Positions 54,912-63,547 of a stretch of 64,000 bases of DNA are shown here, one piece after another. How positions within the stretch are numbered: position 1 is the first letter of the stretch; every line of letters starts with the position of its first letter. This DNA comes from Parachlamydiales bacterium (lineage in GTDB: Bacteria > Chlamydiota > Chlamydiia > Chlamydiales > Rhabdochlamydiaceae), in assembly GCA_020053915.1 (NCBI GenBank), contig JAGVMG010000039.1, positions 22,635 to 86,634 of the forward strand, given 5' to 3'. The notes beneath the pieces are model-generated. The model had not been told where the DNA came from. It was given only the letters and a program-made list of their open reading frames with translations, and searched no databases. The translations under genes were made by a program, and so were the position numbers.

Positions 54912-56047
54912 TGAAAGGATCAATAATATCTCTATACTGCGCATTACTTGCGATCGCAAGCTGTCAGAAAGCCACACCTCCCCCGCCGCCGCCACATGAA
55001 GTCACCATTGCTATACCTGTCATGCAGGACGTTCCTGTCTGGTTGCAATATATCGGCAATTTAGTCCCGAACATCAGCGTGCAGATCATGGGTCAAGTTT
55101 CAGGGATTTTGACAGAGCAGCATTTTGTCGAAGGACAAGATGTCAAACAAGGAGATCTTCTTCTTGTCATCGATCCACGTCCTTACGAAGCATCCCTATT
55201 GAAAGCAGAAGCGCAACTCGAGCAAACAATCGCCTCATTGGATTATGCTAAAGAAACAACACAGCGCTATGCAAAGCTCGTCGAACAAGATTTTATTTCT
55301 CAACTGAATTACGACTCTTATGTCACCAATGTCCTCAGCGATCAAGCGATTATTGAACAAAACAAAGCAGATATCGCAACTGCAAAAATCAATTTAGGGT
55401 ATTGCTACATCACCGCGCCGATGGATGGCGTCACAGGACTTCTTCAAGTAAAACCCGGTAACTACGTCAATGCAGCAGCCGATAGCGTTTTGACTGTCTT
55501 AAATCAAATCCAGCCCTGCTTAGTGAACTTCTATGTCCCCGAGAACGACTTATATACGATCCAAAAAAAGCAACGGGAGCAGCCTGTAAAAATTGAAGTG
55601 TTTGTCGATTCCGCGCATACAGTGAGCTACGAGGGAATACTGACGCTCATCGACAACCAGGTCAATAGCGGAACGGGCTCGATCTTGATGCAAGGGACGC
55701 TTCCCAATGAAGACAAACTCTTATGGCCAGGAAATTTCGTCGACGTCCGTGTTCACATCGATGAAAAAAAAGGAGCGCTTCTTCTTCCCACGCCAGCCGT
55801 TCTCGTAGGGCAATCGGGCCATTATGTGTATGTGGTCAATGCAAAGAGCGAGATCGAAATGAAACCCGTGCAGATCGGACAACGTCATGAAGAGCTGACG
55901 GTGGTGTATTCCGGAATCACAGCGAATGACAAAGTCGTCACCGAAGGGCAACTTAACCTGTATCCCGGACTGAAAGTGGCAATCGCTCCCCCTGCAACAG
56001 CTCCTGTAACTCCAGCAGCTCCTGCAACAGCTCAACAGAACCCTTAA
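54911..56047 (+). CDS. RND efflux periplasmic adaptor lipoprotein
   Basis: The 378-residue membrane-fusion protein has a lipoprotein signal ending IASC (Cys18), a Pro-rich linker, the barrel-sandwich halves (GQVSGILTEQHFVEGQDVKQ and YITAPMDGVTGLLQVKPGNYV), an alpha hairpin between them, and a beta-barrel/MP domain. The C terminus is an Ala/Pro-rich tail. It bridges the RND pump and the TolC-like duct. 10 nt separate it from the pump gene. Confidence 0.93.
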   Translation: MKGSIISLYCALLAIASCQKATPPPPPPHEVTIAIPVMQDVPVWLQYIGNLVPNISVQIMGQVSGILTEQHFVEGQDVKQGDLLLVIDPRPYEASLLKAEAQLEQTIASLDYAKETTQRYAKLVEQDFISQLNYDSYVTNVLSDQAIIEQNKADIATAKINLGYCYITAPMDGVTGLLQVKPGNYVNAAADSVLTVLNQIQPCLVNFYVPENDLYTIQKKQREQPVKIEVFVDSAHTVSYEGILTLIDNQVNSGTGSILMQGTLPNEDKLLWPGNFVDVRVHIDEKKGALLLPTPAVLVGQSGHYVYVVNAKSEIEMKPVQIGQRHEELTVVYSGITANDKVVTEGQLNLYPGLKVAIAPPATAPVTPAAPATAQQNP

Positions 56048-56057
56048 GGCAAGATTT

Positions 56058-59000
56058 ATGAATATTTCAGGTCCTTTTCTCAGACGCCCGGTCATGACGA
56101 TCCTCGTCATGCTCTCCCTTGCCTTCTTCGGTATCCTCGCCTACCAAGCTCTTCCTGTCAGCGATCTTCCCGATGTCGCCTACCCTACGATCGAGGTGTC
56201 TGTCGACTACCCTGGAGCGGACCCTCAAACGATTGCCAATAACGTCGTGGTCCCATTGGAAAAAGAATTTACAACGATTCAAGGGATTCAAACAATCGCC
56301 TCAACAAGCTACACCGGCAGTGCCACGATCGTTCTCCAGTTCAACCTCGATCGCAATGTGGACCTAGCAGCTCCCGATGTTCAAGCAGCGATTAATGCAG
56401 CCCAACCTCAGCTACCTCAAGATCTCCCCTATGCTCCGACCTATAGCAAAGTGAATCCCACTTCAACCCCTGTTCTTTTCTTTGCCATCGTTTCGTCCAC
56501 AATGACATTCGGAGATCTTTATAACTACGGCGATGTCGTGATCGGCGAGCGCCTCAGCATCATCGACGGGGTCTCCCAAGTCCAAACCTATGGACAACCC
56601 TATGCGGTGCGCCTGCGCGTCGATCCACAAAAACTCGCCTCGCGCGGAATTGGAATTGATGAAGTGGGAACGGCCATCCAAAACGCAAACGTTTATCTCC
56701 CTGTGGGAACTCTTTTTGGAGAAACGCGAGAATTTACGATCGACGTCAACGGACAACTCGAATCCGCAGAGGAATACGATCGTGTGATCATTAAAAATGA
56801 CAACGGCTCGATCACGCGTTTCCGCGATATCGGAAAAGCACTCGACAGCGTGCAAGACGATAAGATGTACTTTGCGTATTCAGATAAAGAGCAAACACAG
56901 GCCATGGTTGGCCTTGCCATGCGCACGCAAGCGGGCGCAAATACATTGGAAGTGATTCAACGGGTCAACGAAGTTCTTCCCCAGCTTCTTGATGAAATTC
57001 CAGGCTCTGTCAAACTGATCCGGATGTACGATCAGTCCGATTACATTTGGGAATCTGTGCACGATGTGGAATTCACCCTCGTCATCGCTTTGATCCTGGT
57101 TATTCTCGTGATCTTCTTTTACCTCGGAACAGTACGCGATACGGTAATTCCTGTCCTTGCGATTCCCATGTCGATCCTGGGGACCTTTATTGTCATGCTC
57201 TACGCCGGATTTACCATCGACATCCTCTCGTTGCTTGCGATTACCCTTGCCATCGGGTTTCTCGTCGATGATGCGATCGTCGTTTTGGAAAATATTGTCC
57301 GCCACGTCGAGCATGGAGAGTCTCCCTTCCAAGCCGCTTTAAATGGCTCGAAAGAGATCGGCTTTACCATTTTATCGATGACGCTGTGTTTATGCACCGT
57401 CTTTATCCCGCTGATTTTCATGGCGGGGATCATCGGCAGGATCTTGCATGAATTTGCGGTGACCATTGTGACTGCCGTTGCCATTTCAGGGGTCATCTCG
57501 CTGACTTTAACCCCACTCCTCTGCAGCCGTTTTATCCCTCCTCATGTTGAAGGGAAGCAGAAAAATCGCGTCGAGCGCTTCTCTGAAGCCTTTAACCAAA
57601 AGATCCTCGACATCTATGGACCTAGCCTAGAATGGGCACTCGGCCACCGTCTTACGATTTTAGCAGTCGGTGTCGGAAGCGTCCTCTTCTCATTTTTTCT
57701 CTTAGCGATCCTTCCTAAAGATTTTATGCCTCCCGATGACTTAGGACTTGTCGAAGGGTATGTGCAAACCGTCGACGGCACCTCTCCTTTTCTCATCGGA
57801 GATTACATGGAACAGCTCGCTAAAATCGCCGTCAATGATCCCAATGTCATAGACGTTGCAGCAGTAGGCGGCTACCCGCAGGATAACGAAGGGGTCTTGT
57901 ACATCAATCTGAAACCTCTCTCAGAGCGCCTCTCACTCATCCCTTTCTTGCACGAGATGAATCAAAAAATCAATTCGATTCCCGGGGTTCAAGTCTTCTT
58001 AAAACCGTTGCCGCTCATCAACCTCCAAGTGGGCGCGGTCGACAGTAAAGCCGCCTACCAGTACACCATTCAAGGGCTAAATCCCGAAGACATTTACAAA
58101 TACGGCCCGATTCTCGAAGAGAAATTTAATACGTTGAAAACGATCAAAAATGTGGTGAGCGATCTCGACATCACACAACCTCAGCTCCAAATTGAGATCT
58201 TAAGAGACAGAGCCTCTACATACGGGATTTCCGCCTACCAAATTGAAAATACCCTGAATCTAGCCTATGCGACGAGCAACCTCTCTCCAATCAACATGCC
58301 GAATAACCAATATTATGCGATCATGGAGACCTTCCCGAAATTTTACTACAACCCCGCTCAACTCCAACAGATCTGGCTGCGTAGTTCCTTAACGGGAGAA
58401 CTGGTTCCTTTAAGCGCCATTACCACAATGAAAGAGGGCTTAGGACCTTTGACCGTTAACCACGTCAACGGACTTCCCTCTGCGACCATCTCTTTCAACC
58501 TCGCGCCAGGAGCCGCATTGAGCGAAGCTCTAAAAGAGGTGGAACAAGTCGCTAAGGAGACTCTGCCTACAGCTGTTTACGGCAGCATTCAAGGGTCAGC
58601 CGACGTCTTTAAAACATCTTTTGCCAACCTGCAGTTTTTGCTGATCATCACGATCTTTATTATTTATGTGATTTTAGGGATCCTCTACGAAAGCTTCTTC
58701 CCGCCGATCACGGTGATGTCAACGCTTCCTCCCGCTGCCATGGGAGGACTATTTAGCTTGATGATCTTCGGGCAAACCCTTTCCCTCTTTGCCTTTGTCG
58801 GCTTGATCATGCTTTTAGGAATCGTATTGAAAAACGGGATCATCATGATCGACTTTGCGAACGCCTCGCGCGCTCACGAAGGAAAAAGCATCCACGATGC
58901 AATCTACCACGCCTGCATGGTCAGGGTGCGTCCGATCCTCATGACCACTTTTGCAGCCCTCATGGGAGCCGTTCCCATTGCGCTCGGCATCGGGGGGGCT

Positions 59001-59198
59001 ACTGCTAAAAGCAGAATGCCGCTCGGGATTGTGATTGTCGGAGGCCTGATCGTCTCCCAGATCCTCACGCTCTACCTCACTCCGGTCATCTACATCTACG
59101 TGGAAAGGTTCCATGACAAAATCAAAAAGATAAAAGCAGAAAAAGAATCGAAGATCACCTCACAGCAGATGAAGCCGCCTGAGTCGAATGGATTTTAA
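56058..59198 (+). CDS. RND-family multidrug efflux pump, HAE-1 type
   Basis: The 1046-residue inner-membrane pump has 12 membrane segments and two large periplasmic loops. The start (SGPFLRRPVMTILVMLSLAF) and the loop motif SVDYPGADPQTIANNV are typical of AcrB/MdtB-like HAE-1 transporters. The proton-relay aspartates are present as Asp404-Asp405 in GFLVDDAIVV, and the TM10 lysine region reads LGIVLKNGIIMIDFAN. It exports drugs or other amphiphiles with the two lipoproteins encoded just upstream, forming a self-sufficient tripartite efflux operon. Confidence 0.96.
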   Translation: MNISGPFLRRPVMTILVMLSLAFFGILAYQALPVSDLPDVAYPTIEVSVDYPGADPQTIANNVVVPLEKEFTTIQGIQTIASTSYTGSATIVLQFNLDRNVDLAAPDVQAAINAAQPQLPQDLPYAPTYSKVNPTSTPVLFFAIVSSTMTFGDLYNYGDVVIGERLSIIDGVSQVQTYGQPYAVRLRVDPQKLASRGIGIDEVGTAIQNANVYLPVGTLFGETREFTIDVNGQLESAEEYDRVIIKNDNGSITRFRDIGKALDSVQDDKMYFAYSDKEQTQAMVGLAMRTQAGANTLEVIQRVNEVLPQLLDEIPGSVKLIRMYDQSDYIWESVHDVEFTLVIALILVILVIFFYLGTVRDTVIPVLAIPMSILGTFIVMLYAGFTIDILSLLAITLAIGFLVDDAIVVLENIVRHVEHGESPFQAALNGSKEIGFTILSMTLCLCTVFIPLIFMAGIIGRILHEFAVTIVTAVAISGVISLTLTPLLCSRFIPPHVEGKQKNRVERFSEAFNQKILDIYGPSLEWALGHRLTILAVGVGSVLFSFFLLAILPKDFMPPDDLGLVEGYVQTVDGTSPFLIGDYMEQLAKIAVNDPNVIDVAAVGGYPQDNEGVLYINLKPLSERLSLIPFLHEMNQKINSIPGVQVFLKPLPLINLQVGAVDSKAAYQYTIQGLNPEDIYKYGPILEEKFNTLKTIKNVVSDLDITQPQLQIEILRDRASTYGISAYQIENTLNLAYATSNLSPINMPNNQYYAIMETFPKFYYNPAQLQQIWLRSSLTGELVPLSAITTMKEGLGPLTVNHVNGLPSATISFNLAPGAALSEALKEVEQVAKETLPTAVYGSIQGSADVFKTSFANLQFLLIITIFIIYVILGILYESFFPPITVMSTLPPAAMGGLFSLMIFGQTLSLFAFVGLIMLLGIVLKNGIIMIDFANASRAHEGKSIHDAIYHACMVRVRPILMTTFAALMGAVPIALGIGGATAKSRMPLGIVIVGGLIVSQILTLYLTPVIYIYVERFHDKIKKIKAEKESKITSQQMKPPESNGF

Positions 59199-59201
59199 AT
59201 T

Positions 59202-59224
59202 AAAGGGAACTTGAAGTTCCCTTT
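59202..59224. terminator. Bidirectional terminator between convergent genes
   Basis: The arms 59202-59211 and 59215-59224 pair over 10 nt with a 3-nt loop, flanked by A/T-rich sequence on both sides. It lies 3 nt after the RND pump stop and 10 nt before the end of the convergent phosphatase-fold gene. Confidence 0.72.
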
Positions 59225-59234
59225 ATAGAGACGA

Positions 59235-60107
59235 TTATTCTTTATAACCAGGATAGACAGCGTCATTCAGTAAAGCTGACCCGTCATCAGAAAAACCAAG
59301 CTTTCCTTGGTAGTCAAACGAAGATTCATCCGCTTGATAGTAGACCACCGCACATTTTTCCGGATCGTTGTACGCATAGACCTTATCGAGCGAAGAGCGC
59401 AATTCATCCTGATGGGTCGCTTGTAAGCTGTCAGGATTGACCGATAACGTATGCAGGATTTTAAACGGATTGCCATGCGTCACGACGGCCACCGTTTTTC
59501 CTTTAAGACTTGCGTCGCTGCGGAGCGCATTGACAAAAGCAATCAATTCGACAGCGCGGTCCGCTTTACTCTCGCCACCCTCTCCCATCGGAACGAAGAA
59601 ACGCACTTTCTCATCTCCGCGCGTTTTATTGTACTCTTTGTAAGAGGCCATTTGACGGTATTCTTCAGGAGTTTTCAACTCCAAATCTCCCTTGCACGTT
59701 TCATTGAGTGCAGGAGACATTTCAAGCATTTTTATTCCATTCTCGTCCACAAGGCGCAAAAGCGGCTCTGCTGTTTGAAACCCGCGCGCTAACGTAGAGG
59801 AATAGACCTTATGAAAGACCATTCCCGCTTTTTCGAGCTGCTGAGCTAACGCTTGCGCTTGGGATTTTCCCTTTTCACTCAATCCGAATTCGCTTGTTCC
59901 CAATAAAACCTTTTTCCCATCCGGATAGGCTCCTTCTCCGATCTCAACAAAGAGAATATTCACACGATCCGAAGCATAGGCATCTCTAAACGAACTGATT
60001 CCTGAACTAGCCATAAAATTATCTCCTGAGTTTTTGTTTTCAACTAAGTCCGCACTAAACAAAACCGAGCTTGCAAAAAGAGATGACAAACAAATTTTAT
60101 TAAACAT
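59235..60107 (-). CDS. Exported histidine-phosphatase-fold protein lacking the catalytic RHG motif
   Basis: The 290-residue protein has a signal peptide (about 1-19) and a histidine-phosphatase (phosphoglycerate-mutase-like) fold: GLSEKGKSQAQALAQQL, VYSSTLARGFQTAEPL and the second-His strand VAVVTHGNPF. The RHG motif that carries the phosphorylated histidine reads EIG (residues 55-57 in FVEIGEG), so both Arg and His are missing. It is probably a non-catalytic, binding or structural, exported protein. The ATG at 60107 has GGAG 9 nt upstream. Confidence 0.82.
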   Translation of the reverse strand: MFNKICLSSLFASSVLFSADLVENKNSGDNFMASSGISSFRDAYASDRVNILFVEIGEGAYPDGKKVLLGTSEFGLSEKGKSQAQALAQQLEKAGMVFHKVYSSTLARGFQTAEPLLRLVDENGIKMLEMSPALNETCKGDLELKTPEEYRQMASYKEYNKTRGDEKVRFFVPMGEGGESKADRAVELIAFVNALRSDASLKGKTVAVVTHGNPFKILHTLSVNPDSLQATHQDELRSSLDKVYAYNDPEKCAVVYYQADESSFDYQGKLGFSDDGSALLNDAVYPGYKE

Positions 60108-60178
60108 AGCAATCTACTCCAAATTGAATGCATGAAATATATCAATTTTAGTGATAAAAAGCAAAGATTGAGATGTAG

Positions 60179-60262
60179 AGTTTTACCACCCAGAGAGGAA
60201 ACCACAGAGGAAGAAAACTAATCTCTTCTTTCTCTGTGGCTTCCATTCTCTGTGGTAAAACT
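60179..60262. repeat. ACCACAGAG palindromic element, copy 2
   Basis: Two 37-nt arms (60179-60215 and 60226-60262) are near-perfect inverted copies around a 10-nt spacer, with two ACCACAGAG-type units per arm. It fills the spacer between the phosphatase-fold gene and the recombinase gene. Related sequence occurs at 43399-43449 and 63810-63835. Confidence 0.65.
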
Positions 60263-60280
60263 AATATTTAAGAGCGCACG

Positions 60281-61150
60281 TCAAGGACGAGGATGGAATG
60301 ACTCGAAGGCCTGAGTGAGATGCTGCTGGCTGATGTGTGTGTATCTATCTGTGGTGGAAACACTTGCATGCCCCAGCATCTCTTGAATTACCCGAAGATC
60401 TGCCCCATTCTCGAGAAGATGGGTGGCAAAGGAGTGGCGTAAGGTGTGTGGAGAAATGACTTTAGCAATCCCGGCACTTGTCCCATACCGCTTGATCTGC
60501 TTCCAGACAAAGGTCCGATCGATCCTCTTTCCTTTATCTGTAATAAAGAGCGGGGTATCCTTCCCCTCTCCTCCTTTTTGACGAAAGGTGCCCAAATAAG
60601 CATCGATCGCACTCACTGCCGTCTTGCCAATCGGCACAATCCGCTCCTTTCCTCCTTTGCCTCTCACACGAACAACTTGATCATCCACATCCAACAGGTT
60701 TAAGGAACAGAGCTCTGAGACCCTTAAACCAGAGGCATACAAGACCTCGAGAAGCGCTAGGTCTCGTGCGCCAGAGGCCGTCGTTGCATCAGGTGCCTTA
60801 AGTAAAGCCTCCACCTCCGCGAGCGTCAACACTTCGGGAATGAGCTGCCAGAGCTTTGGGGTTTCCAAATAAAGGGTCGGATCAGAGGCTATGATTTTTT
60901 CCCTTTTTAAAAAGCGGAAGAACACTTTGACTGCCACTAGAAACCGACAGATTGAGCTTGTTGCGTACCGGGACTCTTTTAAATGGGATAAAAATGCGAT
61001 GACATCTTGTTCTGTAACAGCAGAGGGATCTGTAATCTGACGATGAGAAAAAAAGAGGGCCAAATCGGATCGATAGGCTTTGACGGTATTTACCGCTAAC
61101 CCTTTTTCTGAAGCGATGTAGGCTAAAAAATCTGAAAGAGCTCTATCCAT
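60281..61150 (-). CDS. Tyrosine recombinase, XerD/XerC type
   Basis: The 289-residue protein has a SAM-like core-binding N-terminal domain (about 1-85) and a catalytic domain with the tetrad and nucleophile: Arg143 (ASGLRVSEL), a beta-hairpin Lys in RGKGGKER (165-168), His235-x-x-Arg238 (HTLRHSF), His261 (LGHAS) and Tyr270 (DRYTH). It resolves chromosome dimers at dif with a partner Xer protein. The XerD-like order fits, but XerC cannot be excluded without a tree. No good ribosome binding site precedes the start. Confidence 0.9.
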   Translation of the reverse strand: MDRALSDFLAYIASEKGLAVNTVKAYRSDLALFFSHRQITDPSAVTEQDVIAFLSHLKESRYATSSICRFLVAVKVFFRFLKREKIIASDPTLYLETPKLWQLIPEVLTLAEVEALLKAPDATTASGARDLALLEVLYASGLRVSELCSLNLLDVDDQVVRVRGKGGKERIVPIGKTAVSAIDAYLGTFRQKGGEGKDTPLFITDKGKRIDRTFVWKQIKRYGTSAGIAKVISPHTLRHSFATHLLENGADLRVIQEMLGHASVSTTDRYTHISQQHLTQAFESFHPRP

Positions 61151-61177
61151 AATTGCAGGATAGAGCTTGAGGTCATT

Positions 61178-63547
61178 TTAAGCAGCTGACAAAATGGCTT
61201 GCGCGCGTTCCATCACTTTCTTCTCTTCTTGAGCGCGGAGTGGTGTTTGCGTTGCATGGTTTTTCTTAACCAGTTCGACCATTTTTTTCGTCAGCGCAAC
61301 ATCTTCTTTCATCTTCTTCACAAAGAAGAGCGTTTTACTTAACGTTTGATAGAGCTCTCGATTGTTTCTCAGCCCTTTAAATTGAGTATCAGCAGCAATC
61401 AGATCCGCCTGTTTCAACAGATCGATGTAGTTTTGGAGCGCTTGTGCCGCTTGCAGATCCTGAGCTTTTCCTGAAAGACGCGCTTTTTTCCAGTAAATCT
61501 TGCTCGTCTTAACGCATGCTCTTAAAAGATCTGGCTCGCGGTTAGTTTTAGCTGTTTTCAGTGCAGCCTCTAATGCAACAGGGGGAACCGACTCCACATG
61601 ACGCGTGTAAAACTCGCTTTGCAACGCGTGGAGCTCTTTTTTATCGAGCTTCTTGACCATCTCCATAATCCATTCGGGAACTTGCTTGCGTTGCGTACTT
61701 AATTCGCTTAGCGCCTGTTCCACGTTTTCTAATGTCGGATGATCTTCTTTCCACTTCTTGTCTTTCTGTTCCAGTTTGTAATAGCAGTAAAGAGCGAAGG
61801 CAATACTTGGAATTCCGATTAACAATCCCGCAGTCAGCGCCGTGACGCCGATAAACGGTAAGCCATAGGCAATTGTTAAGCCGATCACAGTCAGTGTTGC
61901 AATCGTCATGATCGCCGCCATCGCAAGGGCCACGCCCTTATCAAACTTGCCTATAGGACCTGATTGCATCCCCGCTTGCCAGCTCGAATAGTCGACATGG
62001 AACATCACAAGAATCGTGATCACTGTGAGAACCGAGAGGGTTATCAACGCCGCCGGATTCAGAACGAACATGCCTGCAGTTGCCACGCTGATGATCACTC
62101 CAAGAGCTCCTGAAACCACAGCCGCGATGTAATACCACTTTCTCTCTGATAATCCCGTTTCTACTCGACCAATCAATGAGCGCGCTTCTGTCAATGCTTC
62201 CGGTTTAATCGCAGAAAAATTTGGGTTGAGGCGAATGTCTAAGCCTTTCTTAAATGCCTTATGCACCTCTGAAACGGCGTCACCACCCATAATCCGCCCG
62301 TAAATCGCATCTCTTTTCTTTTGGCTGCGCTGCAATGCCGCTGAAAATCCAAACACCTGAAGCGCGCTTAATTGAAGAGCCTCTGCATCAGCAACATCAA
62401 TTCCAAGAGGTTTTAAGATCTGCTCGCACAGTTTTTTAAAATCAGCAGATTGCGGATCGACCTTCTCGAAGAGTTTTTTAAATACATTGGCAACTTCTGC
62501 CTTAGATAGACTGTTTCCGGATAAGCCACCCTCTTTAGTCATTTTTTCCTGCAATTCAAGAAACTGATCCACTAGAAGTGATAGCCCATCTTTTTCCAGA
62601 GCATTCAAATAATCTTTGCGCCCTTTAGGACCACCTACTTTTCCGCCCATCGTTGTATAAAGATTCTGGAAGAAGCCTTTTATTCCCTCGGGATTTTGCC
62701 TAAGCGCTTCGGAAGAATCAGGAGCATTAAGCATCTTTTGGAACTTCGCTTTCGCATTCACTTCCAAATGATCAAATAAAAGTTTTGCACATGCCGCAGG
62801 ATCAGATCCTTTCGCTTTGAGTTCCGCTTCGAATTGGCGAAGATCGTGAAGGCGATATCCTCCCCATACCATAAAAGATAAGTAGAAAAATCCCCAAAGG
62901 ATCGTACCCACGATTCCCACATTCGTTACAACAGCCCACGTAGCTCCTAAGACCTGCGCTGCCACCGTTAATGGACGCAAGACCAAATAGGCAGCTCCCC
63001 CTAAGGTTTGGAAAATACCCGTCGAAAGGTCTCTGAGCGCATCCGCCCTTCCAGTTCGATCATTGAGCGCATCCGCAGCAAAATAAGCCCTTTGAGCCCC
63101 TAAAACCGCATTTGCCCCCCAAAAAGCGTTAAGACCTGTCGTTATCCCCATTACATCGTTAACGCAGGGACCCGTCCACATGGGAGCAGCTGTCCACTGT
63201 GTGAAGAAAATATTACGAAGAAAGAAGGAGTGTGCCGAGATCACGTTAGGAGCTCCCCCTCCAGCAGCCGATAAGAGAGTCGAAGCCGATTGTCTATCGC
63301 TCCAGCCAAGAACTTCTAGGAACTTGAGAACTTCAGGCGGCGGTGGAGCTCCCTTTGAATTTTTAGGTGTAGATCGTTGATAAAGAGGAGTTTGAGTAGA
63401 TTTCGAAGACCGGCTAGAGTTGAGGGCTTCTTCCAAACGTTGCAAAAACAACTCGGTAGGCAGCGGCACAGAGGGACCTGTAGAGCCTTTTGAAGGAAGA
63501 CTCCCAGGAGTTCTTGGTACGCTCGAACCGATATTTGGAACTGTCAT
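61178..63547 (-). CDS. Large hypothetical multi-spanning membrane protein
   Basis: This 789-residue protein matches no family I recognise. A Ser/Pro-rich, probably disordered N terminus (1-75) is followed by a hydrophobic block (about 95-235, several segments), a soluble helical domain (about 240-485), a second hydrophobic block (about 490-615), and a Lys-rich helical C-terminal domain. There is no Sec signal peptide. GAGGTG lies 4 nt before the ATG at 63547, favouring it over an in-frame upstream start. The two hydrophobic clusters and disordered N terminus recall inclusion-membrane or secreted membrane proteins of chlamydiae, an inference only. Confidence 0.72.
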   Translation of the reverse strand: MTVPNIGSSVPRTPGSLPSKGSTGPSVPLPTELFLQRLEEALNSSRSSKSTQTPLYQRSTPKNSKGAPPPPEVLKFLEVLGWSDRQSASTLLSAAGGGAPNVISAHSFFLRNIFFTQWTAAPMWTGPCVNDVMGITTGLNAFWGANAVLGAQRAYFAADALNDRTGRADALRDLSTGIFQTLGGAAYLVLRPLTVAAQVLGATWAVVTNVGIVGTILWGFFYLSFMVWGGYRLHDLRQFEAELKAKGSDPAACAKLLFDHLEVNAKAKFQKMLNAPDSSEALRQNPEGIKGFFQNLYTTMGGKVGGPKGRKDYLNALEKDGLSLLVDQFLELQEKMTKEGGLSGNSLSKAEVANVFKKLFEKVDPQSADFKKLCEQILKPLGIDVADAEALQLSALQVFGFSAALQRSQKKRDAIYGRIMGGDAVSEVHKAFKKGLDIRLNPNFSAIKPEALTEARSLIGRVETGLSERKWYYIAAVVSGALGVIISVATAGMFVLNPAALITLSVLTVITILVMFHVDYSSWQAGMQSGPIGKFDKGVALAMAAIMTIATLTVIGLTIAYGLPFIGVTALTAGLLIGIPSIAFALYCYYKLEQKDKKWKEDHPTLENVEQALSELSTQRKQVPEWIMEMVKKLDKKELHALQSEFYTRHVESVPPVALEAALKTAKTNREPDLLRACVKTSKIYWKKARLSGKAQDLQAAQALQNYIDLLKQADLIAADTQFKGLRNNRELYQTLSKTLFFVKKMKEDVALTKKMVELVKKNHATQTPLRAQEEKKVMERAQAILSAA

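Noticed and set aside
56880..57332. Long antisense open frames inside the RND pump gene
   Set aside because: The + strand encodes a full-length pump with all signatures; the antisense products are Asp/His-rich shadows without ribosome binding sites.
60281..61150. Xer-type recombinase considered as the integrase of the toxin cassette
   Set aside because: It is about 12 kb from the cassette, has core XerC/D architecture, and the flanking repeats are far longer than tyrosine-recombinase core sites.
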